Assembly (NCBI GenBank): GCA_023150555.1
Contig: JAKLKQ010000024.1
Span: 1-64,000, forward strand
Source: Planctomycetota bacterium
Lineage (GTDB): Bacteria > Planctomycetota > SZUA-567 > H5-PLA8
Reading direction: 5' to 3'
DNA: 64,000 nucleotides
Within the stretch, counting starts at the first letter, position 1. Every line of letters begins with the position of its first letter. Positions 8,659 through 17,416 of this stretch are shown here, piece by piece. Position numbers and translations under genes: made by a program. A model generated the notes under the pieces. The model made no database searches, had not been told where the DNA came from, and was given only the letters and a program-made list of their open reading frames with translations.

Positions 8659-11286
8659 TTACTTGGCCTCCACTTCCTGCTGGGCGTCGTAGTCGAAGCG
8701 CACCACCACGATGCGGCGGTTGATCGAGTCGCTGATGTACAGCTTTTCCCGAGCGTAGCTGGCATAGCCGGGGCAGGCCAGCGCGATGGCGGGCTCCGGC
8801 ACGGCGCTGCCCGGGCCGGCGCTGTCGGCGTTGCCGTAGCGCCCGATGCGCGCGATCGGGTTGCCGGCGGTGTCGAGCATCTGGATCGTGGCGCCGAAGA
8901 CGTGCACGCCGTAGACGCGCCCGAACGGATCGCAGGTCAGGTGCGAGTTGAAGCAGACGCAGCCCGGGTCGGGCGAGGGCCCGTCGCTGGAACTGGGGAT
9001 GTTGCTCACGCCGAACCAGCTCCACTCGGCGCCGGCGACGCGGACCTCGCGGCCCAGGTACGCGCTGGTGTATTCGGCGCTGCCTTCGGGCGCGTTCTTG
9101 GCGTCGATGACGGCCTGCGTGCGCTTCTCCTCGCGCGCGGCGATGTCCTGGCCGTAGAAGGCGCCGCCGGCGGGCGGGAACTTGAAGACGCTGCCGACGT
9201 GGAAGAGGTAGGTGTTGTAGTACATGTAGTGCCAGGGCTTCTCGCGCTTGCCCTTGTTCCACCAGATCCAGCGGTCGACGGGGACCTTGCCGGCGAAGGG
9301 CGCGGGGTAGGGCGTCGCCTTGGGCTTCACGTTCGCGCCGACGTAGACGTTGCCGCGCGCGTCGACGCCCAGGCCGCAGTCGCCGTAGCCCAGGCCGTTG
9401 ACCAGGCTGTCCTTCTTCATCTTCCCGTCGGGCCCGAAGACGTGCACGCGGCTGCCGATGGTCGCCGCCGGGCCGTAGTTCGTCGACGCGATCACGTAGA
9501 TGTCGCCGTTGGGCGCGACGCAGTGCCCGCGCAGCCCGATGTTGGGTCCGTAGCCGCGGTAGACGAAGCTGATCTTGTTCGACGTTCCGCCTTCGAACGG
9601 CAGCGGCTTGCCCTCGGGCGTGTAGCGCGACAGCGAGTCCTTGCCGTAGCCGTCCATCACGTACAGGTTGCCGGCGCGGTCCAGCGCGACGTCGTAACCC
9701 TTCACCTTCAGCTGCGTGATCTTGTTCGTCTCGAGATCGACGCTGAACAGCCCTGCGGGGCGTTCGCGGAAGATCACGCGGTGGCGTTCGGGGTCGGCGG
9801 CGACGAACATGGGGAACTCCATGCCCACGTCGTTGTCGTTGACCTGCGGAAGCGCCTTGAACGCCGCGCCTTCGTCGAGCACCGGGACCAGCAGCTTCTT
9901 CTTGTCGATCACCGTCCACAGCTTCGGTGGCGAGGCCTCGCCGTCCAGCGCGAACTGGTCCGTGCCGGGCGCGTTCAGGCGCGCGAGTTCCTTCGGCGCC
10001 TCGCCGTCCTTGAAGGCTGCGAACTTAAGCAGCGTCGCGGGTTCCTCGTGCTTGCTGGTCTTGCGCGAGAGCACGTAGATCTCGCCGCTCTTCGGATGCA
10101 CCGCGATCTCCTGCGGCGTGGGCAGGGCGAACTTCCCGCGCAGTTTGCCGTCCTTCGCGTAGACCATCACGCGCGCGTTGCCCTGGTCGCAGACGTAGAT
10201 GCTGCCGTCGGCGCCGCAGGCGATGCCCATCGGGTTGTTCAGATGCGCGTCGTCGCTGCCGGCTTCCTTGTCCACGCCCAGGAAGGCCTTGCCCAGGTTG
10301 GCGTCGGTGGCCTTCACGCGGAAGACGGCGTGGCGTTGGGGCACCAGCGTGCGCTTGTCGGTCTTCTCGTCCATCTCCTTGAACGTCGCGAAATAGATCC
10401 ACTCGCCGTCGGGGCTCGCGGCCAGGTGGTCGAAGCAGTACGCGGGGCCCTCGCCGGCGCCGCCCATGAAGCCGCGCGGCGGGACGAACTCGGGGCCGAC
10501 GAACGGAATGCCGTCCGGCGCGCCGCCGCGCTTGTCCAGCGCCAGCAGGTGCCGCGGCGGGCCGTGCTCGGCCATGGTGCCCACCGCGCCGGCCAGGACG
10601 AGGTAGCCCTTGGGATGGTACGCCATCGCCTGCTTCTTCATGCCGGCCGTCAGCGGATGCAGCGTGTGGTTGTGCCCGCTGAAGACCATCGGCACGCGCT
10701 CGCCGTCCTCGGCGATGAAATGCCCGATGGACTCGGTGCGCTCCGGCGGCGTGGTCGAAGGGTAGGGCATGATCGTGCGCAGGTACTTGCCGTCGCGGTC
10801 GAGCACCCGCACTTCGCTGCGGCCCCAGAAGCTGTCGGACAGCAGCACGAAGACTTCGCCGCCCGGGCCCACCGAGATGCTGTTGATCGGCGAGAATGTC
10901 TTCGGATTCCAGCCGACGATCTTGTCGAACGCGGGCTTAACGCCCGCCGCGACGCGGATCTTGAACGGTCCGCCCTGCGCGGCGGCGCCGAGGTCGTCGG
11001 TGCCGTCCCAGGCGACGCGCTGCTTGAGGGAATCCTTCGCGAAAGGCGGCGGCGCGTTCTTGCCGAGCACGCCCGCGGCGAGGTGCCGCACGACGTTGCC
11101 CTTGGCGTCGAGCACCGCGACCAGCACGTCGCAGGGCTTGGAGACGGCGAAGGTCACGGCCCAGTTCGCGCCGTCCTTCGCGACGGCCGGGGCCTCGCTG
11201 AAGGCTACCGGCGCGGCGGGCTCGCCGGCGGAAAGGTTCGCGGCGAAGATGATCAGAGGGAGCAACACGGCGGCACGATTGCGCAT
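8659..11286 (-). CDS. Secreted NHL-type propeller protein with N-terminal FlgD-like Ig domain
   Basis: An 875-residue exported protein with signal peptide 'MRNRAAVLLPLIIFAANLSA'. Residues about 35-100 resemble the FlgD-type Ig fold ('DVLVAVLDAKGNVVRHLAAG' then 'VAWDGTDDLGAAA'). The rest is a long series of NHL/SMP-30-like blades, for example 'YVCDQGNARVMVYAKDGK', 'LYVMDGYGKDSLSRYTPEGK' and 'LYISDSINRRIVVVRFD' at the end. No catalytic site is visible. Large propellers of this kind are frequent in planctomycetes and are usually annotated as hypothetical; binding of a polymer or envelope partner is an inference. It shares a short divergent promoter region with the DUF2293-like gene. Confidence 0.8.
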   Translation of the reverse strand: MRNRAAVLLPLIIFAANLSAGEPAAPVAFSEAPAVAKDGANWAVTFAVSKPCDVLVAVLDAKGNVVRHLAAGVLGKNAPPPFAKDSLKQRVAWDGTDDLGAAAQGGPFKIRVAAGVKPAFDKIVGWNPKTFSPINSISVGPGGEVFVLLSDSFWGRSEVRVLDRDGKYLRTIMPYPSTTPPERTESIGHFIAEDGERVPMVFSGHNHTLHPLTAGMKKQAMAYHPKGYLVLAGAVGTMAEHGPPRHLLALDKRGGAPDGIPFVGPEFVPPRGFMGGAGEGPAYCFDHLAASPDGEWIYFATFKEMDEKTDKRTLVPQRHAVFRVKATDANLGKAFLGVDKEAGSDDAHLNNPMGIACGADGSIYVCDQGNARVMVYAKDGKLRGKFALPTPQEIAVHPKSGEIYVLSRKTSKHEEPATLLKFAAFKDGEAPKELARLNAPGTDQFALDGEASPPKLWTVIDKKKLLVPVLDEGAAFKALPQVNDNDVGMEFPMFVAADPERHRVIFRERPAGLFSVDLETNKITQLKVKGYDVALDRAGNLYVMDGYGKDSLSRYTPEGKPLPFEGGTSNKISFVYRGYGPNIGLRGHCVAPNGDIYVIASTNYGPAATIGSRVHVFGPDGKMKKDSLVNGLGYGDCGLGVDARGNVYVGANVKPKATPYPAPFAGKVPVDRWIWWNKGKREKPWHYMYYNTYLFHVGSVFKFPPAGGAFYGQDIAAREEKRTQAVIDAKNAPEGSAEYTSAYLGREVRVAGAEWSWFGVSNIPSSSDGPSPDPGCVCFNSHLTCDPFGRVYGVHVFGATIQMLDTAGNPIARIGRYGNADSAGPGSAVPEPAIALACPGYASYAREKLYISDSINRRIVVVRFDYDAQQEVEAK

Positions 11287-11408
11287 GGAGGGCCTCCTTT
11301 GGATAGGCGTGTGCTATTGTGTCGTCTGCCGAGCGCAGCGGCAAGGGGCAGGCGCGCGAAACTTTTCGATTTCTGGCAATCGGCGTCCGGGCGCATAGAA
11401 TTAGTCTC

Positions 11409-12305
11409 ATGAATGCTTCATCAACCGGGCAGCCTGAGCAGCCCCCACTGCCTCCACCGCCTGCGCAGGCCGCACAGCCCGCGCAATCCAATGTGCCGTC
11501 GGTGTGGGAAAGCAGACCTTCCATGCAGCGGGCCATGGCGCTGTCCATCGAGGTCTGGCAGAAGGGCAGGGGCCGCAATCCGCGCGTCTGGAATGCCGCG
11601 CACGGATTGCTGCGCGTGCCGTCGGCCTGGGGTTTTCTACCCGTAGGCAATGCCGCGCTGACCCGCACCGTGAAAAAACTCGGGCCGGTCTGGACGCGCG
11701 TGCGCGGCGCGCGCGGCAGCGACCATACGCAGACCGTCGGCTACTACGTGCCCATCGAGAACATCGTCAAGGCGCAAGCGCTGCTGGCCGAACAGGGGAA
11801 GGCTTTCGTACTGCCGGCGCCCAAGCCGCGCCCCAAGCGCCGCAAGGCCAAGCCCAAGCCCCCGCGCAAGCCCAAGAAGCCTGCCATGTCGCGTCAAGAG
11901 CGGCTCGCTCGGCGCCGCAGGGCCTACCGGGTGAAGCAACGGAAGGAGGAGGCGGTCTACCGGAACCAGTTCCACAGCGCAGTGGTGAATTGGCTTAAGT
12001 TCGCGCCCGAACACCGGAAGCTGGCAGGCAAAATCGCCAAGGCCGCGACGCACCGCGCCTGCAAGGTCGGAAGCGGCGCAGTGGGACGCAACAAGCAGCT
12101 GCCGATGGAGGCGAAGGCGAAGCGCGCGGCGCTGAGCCACATCCGGCACCACTGCACCGAGTACGACCGCGAACTGAGCCGCGCGCAGAACTTAAACTCC
12201 GGCAAAGGCAAGAATTTTCAGAAGGCCTACAGCACGATCAAGAAGAATGCCGCCGAACAGGCGCGCCAGTTCGTCGAGAGACACCGCAAAGGCGGCGGCG
12301 ATTGA
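11409..12305 (+). CDS. DUF2293-like protein with basic Lys/Pro linker
   Basis: A 298-residue protein in three parts. It begins with a Pro/Gln-rich head; residues about 60-135 include 'WGFLPVGNAALTRTVKKLG' and 'GYYVPIENIVKAQALLAEQ'; then comes a strongly basic linker (about 140-185, repeated KPKPPRK/PKRRKAK). The C-terminal half has 'AALSHIRHHCTEYDREL' followed by 'QKAYSTIKKNAAEQARQFVE', which resembles DUF2293 (AHIRHxxTxYDxLL). The basic linker suggests nucleic acid contact, but that is inference. I start at ATG 11409 instead of an upstream in-frame site because the extra 30 residues look non-conserved. Function unknown. Confidence 0.6.
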   Translation: MNASSTGQPEQPPLPPPPAQAAQPAQSNVPSVWESRPSMQRAMALSIEVWQKGRGRNPRVWNAAHGLLRVPSAWGFLPVGNAALTRTVKKLGPVWTRVRGARGSDHTQTVGYYVPIENIVKAQALLAEQGKAFVLPAPKPRPKRRKAKPKPPRKPKKPAMSRQERLARRRRAYRVKQRKEEAVYRNQFHSAVVNWLKFAPEHRKLAGKIAKAATHRACKVGSGAVGRNKQLPMEAKAKRAALSHIRHHCTEYDRELSRAQNLNSGKGKNFQKAYSTIKKNAAEQARQFVERHRKGGGD

Positions 12306-12344
12306 AGCGGGGGCCGTGTGCGCGACTGATTTCATTTACCTCGT

Positions 12345-12385
12345 CATTTCGGATTCCATTCGCCGGGATAAATTAATCCGAAATG
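12345..12385. repeat. 11-bp perfect inverted repeat before the riboswitch leader
   Basis: The arms 12345-12355 (CATTTCGGATT) and 12375-12385 (AATCCGAAATG) are exact reverse complements around a 19-base, partly AT-rich centre. It lies 40 bases past the DUF2293-like stop and about 70 bases before the aptamer. It could be a terminator of the upstream gene or an operator over the transporter promoter; the sequence does not decide. Confidence 0.45.
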
Positions 12386-12454
12386 CGTGGCCCGGGCACG
12401 TGCACGGCTTGCAGCATTTGATTTGACGGCTCAAAAAGATGCGGTAATTTGGGC

Positions 12455-12588
12455 CGTGCTACAGCCGAGTTTCTCCGAGGCACGGAGAAAACGGGGGACC
12501 CGATCCGTTGGGGTGCATTCCGGTGCCGTGCGGCCGGAAGGGGAACCTGGAATCCCTAACCCTGCAGCTAACCTCGTAGGCATTTTCA
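12455..12588 (+). promoter_or_regulatory. Cyclic di-AMP riboswitch (ydaO/yuaA class)
   Basis: The conserved blocks of the ydaO/yuaA aptamer appear in order and at the right spacing: GCCGAG (12464), GGCACGGAG (12479-12487), GGGGGACCCGAT (12493-12504), TTGGGGTGCAT (12509-12519), a CCGG...CCGG hairpin, GGGGAACCT (12540-12548), AACCC, and the diagnostic CAGCTAACCTCGTAGGC (12565-12581). In known cases c-di-AMP binding turns off genes for potassium uptake and wall metabolism. The gene downstream is a KimA-like transporter, the classic regulon member, which strongly supports the call. The exact ends and the expression platform are not certain. Confidence 0.9.
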
Positions 12589-12653
12589 GGGCGCCTCCAC
12601 CAAGAGCACCGCCCCGTCTCGTTCACCGGAGTTCGAACGCACCGATCCCCAGC

Positions 12654-12750
12654 GGGCGCTTTGCGCCCACCGAATAGCCCTGCCTGATTCCGGCGCCCGT
12701 GATGCGCCGGGGTTGGCTGTGGGCTTTTGCCCGGAAGTCCGCTTCCGGGC
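12654..12750 (+). repeat. Three consecutive GC-rich hairpins between aptamer and start codon
   Basis: Perfect stems occur at 12654-12668 (GGGCGC/GCGCCC, loop TTT), 12690-12710 (CCGGCGC/GCGCCGG, loop of 7) and 12729-12750 (GCCCGGAAG/CTTCCGGGC, loop TCCG). None is followed by a T-run. They may form part of the riboswitch expression platform or be extragenic palindromes; similar hairpins recur at 22807-22849. Confidence 0.6.
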
Positions 12751-12787
12751 GCGGGGCGGTTGCGTGCCGTCCGGTAAGGAGCCTGTC

Positions 12788-14599
12788 GTGACGCATGGGA
12801 TTTCATCGCGGGAACGTCCTCGTGAATTGCGGTGGTACCACGCCGCCGGGCTGCTGTTCGGCGACTGGGGCACTTCGCGCCTGTACGTGCTGGGGCTGGC
12901 CTTCGTGCTCAGCGGGCATGCCTCGTTCTGGTACGTGGCGGCGATGTCGCTGTTGGTGGCGGTAGTCGGGTTCTCCTACACGATCATCTGCGCGCATTTT
13001 CCCGACGGCGGCGGCGTCTATTCGGCGGCCAAGCAGCGGTCGCCTACGCTGGGCGTGGTCGGCGCGCTGCTGCTAACGGCCGACTACGTCATCACGGCAG
13101 CGCTGAGCGCCTATGCGGGCTTCCGCTACATCCTGCCCGAGGACGCCAGCTCGCAGGACGCGCTGTACCTCGCGATCCTCTCGCTGGTGGCCATCGGCGT
13201 GCTGAACTGGTTCGGCCCGCGCCGCGCGGGGTTCCTGGCGGTGCTGGTGGGCGTTGCCTGCGCGGCCTTCTACCTCGTGATTGGCGTCTCGGCGCTGCCG
13301 TCGCTGGGATCGACGATGGTGGAAGCGCCCGCCGGGAGCATGCCCGAGCAGTGGAGCCACTTCGTCAACGTGATCCTGGCGCTCTCGGGCGTCGAGGCCA
13401 TCGCGAACATGACGGGCATCATGGCCCAGCCGGTGGCCGGCAACGCACGGCGAGCGATCTTCGCCGTGCTGGGCGAAGTCGTCGTGCTGAATCTCCTCAT
13501 GGCCCTGGCGATGAACGCGCTGCCCGAACTGGCTTCGGTGAACGTGCAGGCGCTCGATCCGGCCGCGCGCGACCGTTTGCAGGACCAGATGGTGCGCATC
13601 CTGGCCGAGGAGCACCTGGGCCAGGCCTTCGCCACCGTCGCGTCGGTGGGCTTCGGGTTGCTGCTGCTTTCGGCGGCCAACACCGCCATCGGCGACCTGG
13701 TCAGCATTCAGTATCTGATGGGGCGCGACCGGGAGCTGCCCAGGGGCTTCACGCGCCTGAACACGTTCGGCATGCCGTGGCTGGGCCTGTGCTCGGCCGT
13801 GGCCATGCCCATCGCCGTGCTGCTGTGGGTCGGCAACGACCTCGCGCGGCTCGCGGAACTCTACGCCATCGGCGTGGTGGGCGCGATTACGATTAACTTG
13901 TGGGCCTGCGGCACCAACCGCAAGCTGCGCCTGAAGACCTGGGAGCACGTCGTGCTGCTGGGCACGGGGGTCGTCGTGGGCCTGGTCTGGATCACCATCG
14001 CCTGGGAGAAGACCCACGCGCTGGCCTTCGCCGGCAGCATCCTCGCGGCGGGGCTGATCGCGCGCGGCTTCGCGGGGAAGGCGAAGGAAGGCTTGCGCGT
14101 CGTCACGGCGGCCGTGGCCACGGGCATGGAGGCGACGGCCGGCGCCCTGCGTTCGACGGCGGCGTTGAACAAGCCGCGCATCCTGGTGGCCACGCGCGGC
14201 GGCAACCCAAAGCTGGTCAAGTTCGCTGCGGAGTACGCGCGCGACCGCGGCGGCGTGCTGTACGTGCTCTTCGTCCGCGAGGTCTCGCTGGCATTCAAGG
14301 AGCGCGGCGAGGTCCTGGCCGCGGAGGACATGCTGATCGAGAAGGACCCCGAAGCGCAGCGGATCTTCGAGCAGGCCGAAGGCTTCGCCGAAGCCGCCGG
14401 CGTGCAGATGGTCCGCCGTTACGTCGTGCACGACTCGCCGTCGGAGATCATCCTCGACGAGGCCGCCATGCTGGGCGCCGACGCGCTGCTGATGGGCGTC
14501 TCGCAGCGCGGCGCCCTGTGGCGCACGCTGCGCGGCGACATGCTGCAGGAAGTCAGCCGGCATCTGCCGGAAGGCATCCCGCTGCTGCTGCATGCGTGA
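12788..14599 (+). CDS. kimA: KimA-like APC-superfamily potassium transporter with C-terminal Usp domain
   Basis: A 603-residue protein, the same size as B. subtilis KimA. The GTG start at 12788 has a perfect TAAGGAG six bases upstream. Residues about 15-430 hold a dozen membrane spans of the APC/LeuT fold, starting 'YHAAGLLFGDWGTSRLYVLG' and including 'HFPDGGGVYSAAKQRSPTLG'. Residues about 460-603 are a universal-stress-protein-like cytoplasmic domain ('PRILVATRGGNPKLVKFAAE'). KimA is a high-affinity K+ importer repressed through a c-di-AMP riboswitch, and that riboswitch is present in this leader, which favours potassium over amino acids as substrate. Its end faces the sigma factor gene with 15 bases between. 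Confidence 0.82.
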   Translation: MTHGISSRERPRELRWYHAAGLLFGDWGTSRLYVLGLAFVLSGHASFWYVAAMSLLVAVVGFSYTIICAHFPDGGGVYSAAKQRSPTLGVVGALLLTADYVITAALSAYAGFRYILPEDASSQDALYLAILSLVAIGVLNWFGPRRAGFLAVLVGVACAAFYLVIGVSALPSLGSTMVEAPAGSMPEQWSHFVNVILALSGVEAIANMTGIMAQPVAGNARRAIFAVLGEVVVLNLLMALAMNALPELASVNVQALDPAARDRLQDQMVRILAEEHLGQAFATVASVGFGLLLLSAANTAIGDLVSIQYLMGRDRELPRGFTRLNTFGMPWLGLCSAVAMPIAVLLWVGNDLARLAELYAIGVVGAITINLWACGTNRKLRLKTWEHVVLLGTGVVVGLVWITIAWEKTHALAFAGSILAAGLIARGFAGKAKEGLRVVTAAVATGMEATAGALRSTAALNKPRILVATRGGNPKLVKFAAEYARDRGGVLYVLFVREVSLAFKERGEVLAAEDMLIEKDPEAQRIFEQAEGFAEAAGVQMVRRYVVHDSPSEIILDEAAMLGADALLMGVSQRGALWRTLRGDMLQEVSRHLPEGIPLLLHA

Positions 14600-14614
14600 T
14601 TGCGGCGGATGGGA

Positions 14615-16126
14615 TCACTTCGCGGACGGCCGGTTCGGCACCTCCGTGCCGGGCTCCACGACCACGCGCAGGTCTTTGACCGTCGCCTCGGGGTCCTTCA
14701 TCTCAAGCGGCAGTTCGGCGGGATCGATCTCGCGCATCTCCAGGCTGTGCAGTACGATGTTCTCGCCCGTGAAGCAGAGCGTGGATCCTGTGGCCGGCCG
14801 CATGGCCTGCCGGACCACGTGCAGGTTCTCGCCCGCATAGAGGAAGAACCAGTCCTCGTTCACGTAGGCGTCGATCGTCTGCACCTCCGCCATCGGCCAG
14901 AAGTTGTCGTCCTTCTGCCACACGCGGGCGGGCAGGACGGCGCCATCCTTCATGGCGGAATACGTGAACGTCATGTTCTGCTTCTTGCGGTACTTCTCGA
15001 TGACGGCGCGGAGGTGCACCGGCCGCGCCGGCAGCGGCACGCGGATCGCGTAGCCCGAATCGTAGTGCTTTTCGAAGAAGAGGCCCTTGCGGCCCGAGTT
15101 AGTCGGGGCGTAGCGATGTTTGCCGTCCGCCGCCGCAACGATCTCCGGCGGCAGCTTGCCGTCGAAGGTCCAGCGGTAGTCGAGCGGCTGGGTGGGCCGC
15201 AGGAGCGTGGTTTTGTCGGGTACCTGCGCGGTCTCCGCCTGCGTTTCCGCCGAAGGTCCTTGCGTTTCTCCTTCGGCTGTTGTCTGCGCGGCCCACCACC
15301 AGCCACCGGCGGCGAGTGCCACCACGGCGGCGGCGCCGAATGCCGCACGGGCAGCGTTCGCCGCGCTCGCGGCGGCGGCCTTGCCCGAGAGCGCGCTGCC
15401 CGCTTCGGCGATGCGGTGCGCCACGGCGTCCGCCAGGCCGGGCGGCGCCGGCTCGGATCCCAGCAGCGCGCTGCGCAGCGATTCGGCGGCCAGGAGCGGC
15501 GCGGCCGCGGCGAAGCCCGCGCGGTCCAGGTGCCCGCGCAGTTGCGCCAGCAGATCGTGGATCGCCCGAGAGACCGTGGTCTGCTGCATGTCGAGTTCTT
15601 TGCCGATCTCCGCCTGGCTCAACCCCGCGCCGAAGTACAGCGCCAGCAGCACGCGCTGCCGTTCGGGCAGGCCCGCCAGGGTGCGGCGCAGTTCAGCGAG
15701 TTCCTCGCGGTTCTCCGCCGCGGCCGCCTGGGCGGCGGCGGCGGCGCGGGGCGCGCCGGCGCTGTTGTGTTCGATGCGCTTCGATTCGGCGGAATTCCTG
15801 CGGTACGCGCGGATGGCTTCGCGCGCGACGATGCGCAACAGCCAACTGCGCACCGATCCGTCGGTTCGGAAGGTGGCCGCGCTGGTCCACGCGCGCAGCA
15901 TGGCTTCCTGGACGGCATCCTCGGCGGCCTCGCGGGTGGGCGAGAGGTGCCGGGCGAGGTTGTACGCGTCGGTCTGATGGCGCTCGAAAAGCCGGGCGAA
16001 GGCCTTGCGGTCGCGGTCTTCCGCGACGGCCCGCATCAGCGCGCGGTCTTCCGCGTCGGCGCCGCTGTCCGAAACGTCCGCCTGCGCGGCGGCGGTCTTT
16101 TCCACGAGCGTCCTCGCCGAAGCCAT
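14615..16126 (-). CDS. ECF sigma factor with membrane span and extracytoplasmic tail
   Basis: A 503-residue protein. Region 2 lies at about 30-105 ('DAVQEAMLRAWTSAATFRTD', 'VRSWLLRIVAREAIRAYRR') and region 4 at about 150-205 ('LPERQRVLLALYFGAGLSQA' then 'MQQTTVSRAIHDLLAQLRG'). After an Ala-rich stretch there is a single membrane span near 258-280 ('AVVALAAGGWWWAA'), then some 220 residues of beta-rich extracytoplasmic sequence with 'YRWTFDGKLPPEIVAA'. Canonical ECF factors end after region 4 at about 190 residues. No separate anti-sigma gene is adjacent, so the tail may do the sensing. A paralog with the same layout is at 44680. Confidence 0.88.
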   Translation of the reverse strand: MASARTLVEKTAAAQADVSDSGADAEDRALMRAVAEDRDRKAFARLFERHQTDAYNLARHLSPTREAAEDAVQEAMLRAWTSAATFRTDGSVRSWLLRIVAREAIRAYRRNSAESKRIEHNSAGAPRAAAAAQAAAAENREELAELRRTLAGLPERQRVLLALYFGAGLSQAEIGKELDMQQTTVSRAIHDLLAQLRGHLDRAGFAAAAPLLAAESLRSALLGSEPAPPGLADAVAHRIAEAGSALSGKAAAASAANAARAAFGAAAVVALAAGGWWWAAQTTAEGETQGPSAETQAETAQVPDKTTLLRPTQPLDYRWTFDGKLPPEIVAAADGKHRYAPTNSGRKGLFFEKHYDSGYAIRVPLPARPVHLRAVIEKYRKKQNMTFTYSAMKDGAVLPARVWQKDDNFWPMAEVQTIDAYVNEDWFFLYAGENLHVVRQAMRPATGSTLCFTGENIVLHSLEMREIDPAELPLEMKDPEATVKDLRVVVEPGTEVPNRPSAK

Positions 16127-16380
16127 GGCCGGTCCTCACGTCTGCCCGCGATGCCCTTCACGGGTTCCAACCGAGCCACGGCGCATGTTATGCGAAAATC
16201 CAGAAAGATCCGAAGCGTACTCTTTCGGAATTTTCCGTCATCATAAGTTCTTTCGGAGAAACGTATTGCGAGATGACCAGCGGTCTAGCCCTGTTCCGGC
16301 GGCGCACTTTTTCGCATAGCCGTTCGCGCCGCTGGGTTGGGTTTGCCGAAGGAGCCAAGGGACGGTTGGAGGCAAAGCCT

Positions 16381-17400
16381 ATGGAAATGGAACAGACCCT
16401 TGAAAGGGCGGAGCGTTCGGCGGAAGCCGCAGTCCTGCGCGGCCCCTGCGGCGTGCGCCTGGAGCGTTCGCCCGAACTGATGGAGGACGTGCGGCGGCTG
16501 TCGGAGATCAACGCGTGGCGCGCGGCGTGGGCCATCGCGCGGCAGTGGGCGATCATCGCGGCGGCGGTGGGCTTCGTCGTCTGGAGCGGCCACCACTGGG
16601 GCGCGTACGTGCTCTCCGGGATCGTGATCGCGACGCGGCAGCACACGCTGGGCGTGATCATGCACGACGCCACGCACTACCGGCTCTTCGCGAACACGCG
16701 CGTGGCCGACTGGATCAGCGATCTCTTCTGTGCCTTCCCGATCGGCTTCACGACGGACCTGTACCGCCGCGAGCACCTGGCGCACCACCGCCACACGAAC
16801 TCCGACCGCGACCCCGACTTCCAAGTGATGCGCGCCGATCCGGAATGGGACTGGCCCAAGGGCCAGTGGGAGACGCTGAAGATCTTCGTCTTCGACCTGC
16901 TGGGCATCCACTTCACGCGGCTGTTCCGCTGGTCGAAGCCGTGGTCGCCGTACGCCAACTTCGTGAAGCCGCAGAAGCCCACCACGCGGCTGAACCCCGG
17001 CGAACGCGCGCGCTTTCTGCTCTGGCTGGGCGCGCTGGCCGCGTTCCTGGCGTGGACCGGCGCGTGGCACATGTACCTGCTGTTGTGGTTCTTGCCCGCG
17101 GCGACGTGGGTGACGCTCTTCATCCGCCTGCGCGGTTCGGCCGAACACCTGCTGCTGCCGGCGGAGCACGAACTGAACGGCACGCGCCACGTCGACGGCA
17201 CGTGGCTGGAACGGCACAGCATCGCGCCGCTGAACATCAACGTGCACGTCGCCCACCACCTGTTCCCTTCGGTGCCGTTCTACAACCTGCCCGCGCTGCA
17301 CCGGCGGCTGTTGCGGGAACCCGCGTACCGCGACCACGCGCCGGTGCTGCGCACCTACACCAGCCTCCGCGACGGATTCCTTTCGATGCTCGTGCGCTGA
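16381..17400 (+). CDS. Membrane fatty acid desaturase
   Basis: A 339-residue membrane di-iron enzyme with the three histidine boxes of acyl-lipid desaturases: H95 'HDATH', H132 'HLAHHRH' and H289 'HVAHH'. The spacing and the two pairs of membrane spans between boxes fit the family. It should introduce a double bond in membrane acyl chains, or act on a related lipid substrate, using oxygen and ferredoxin or cytochrome b5-type electrons. ATG 16381 has GGAGG eight bases upstream; ATG 16387 is an alternative. The gene stands alone, divergent from the sigma factor gene across 254 bases, and its end faces the kelch gene. Confidence 0.9.
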   Translation: MEMEQTLERAERSAEAAVLRGPCGVRLERSPELMEDVRRLSEINAWRAAWAIARQWAIIAAAVGFVVWSGHHWGAYVLSGIVIATRQHTLGVIMHDATHYRLFANTRVADWISDLFCAFPIGFTTDLYRREHLAHHRHTNSDRDPDFQVMRADPEWDWPKGQWETLKIFVFDLLGIHFTRLFRWSKPWSPYANFVKPQKPTTRLNPGERARFLLWLGALAAFLAWTGAWHMYLLLWFLPAATWVTLFIRLRGSAEHLLLPAEHELNGTRHVDGTWLERHSIAPLNINVHVAHHLFPSVPFYNLPALHRRLLREPAYRDHAPVLRTYTSLRDGFLSMLVR

Positions 17401-17416
17401 AGCGCGGCGCCTCGCC

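Noticed and set aside
8548..11412. 954-codon plus-strand frame opposite the NHL-propeller gene
   Set aside because: The product is compositionally biased and has no recognisable domain; the opposite strand has a signal peptide and repeated NHL blades.
12387..12677. Open frame spanning the riboswitch
   Set aside because: The conserved aptamer blocks explain the sequence; the frame has no homology I recognise and no ribosome site.
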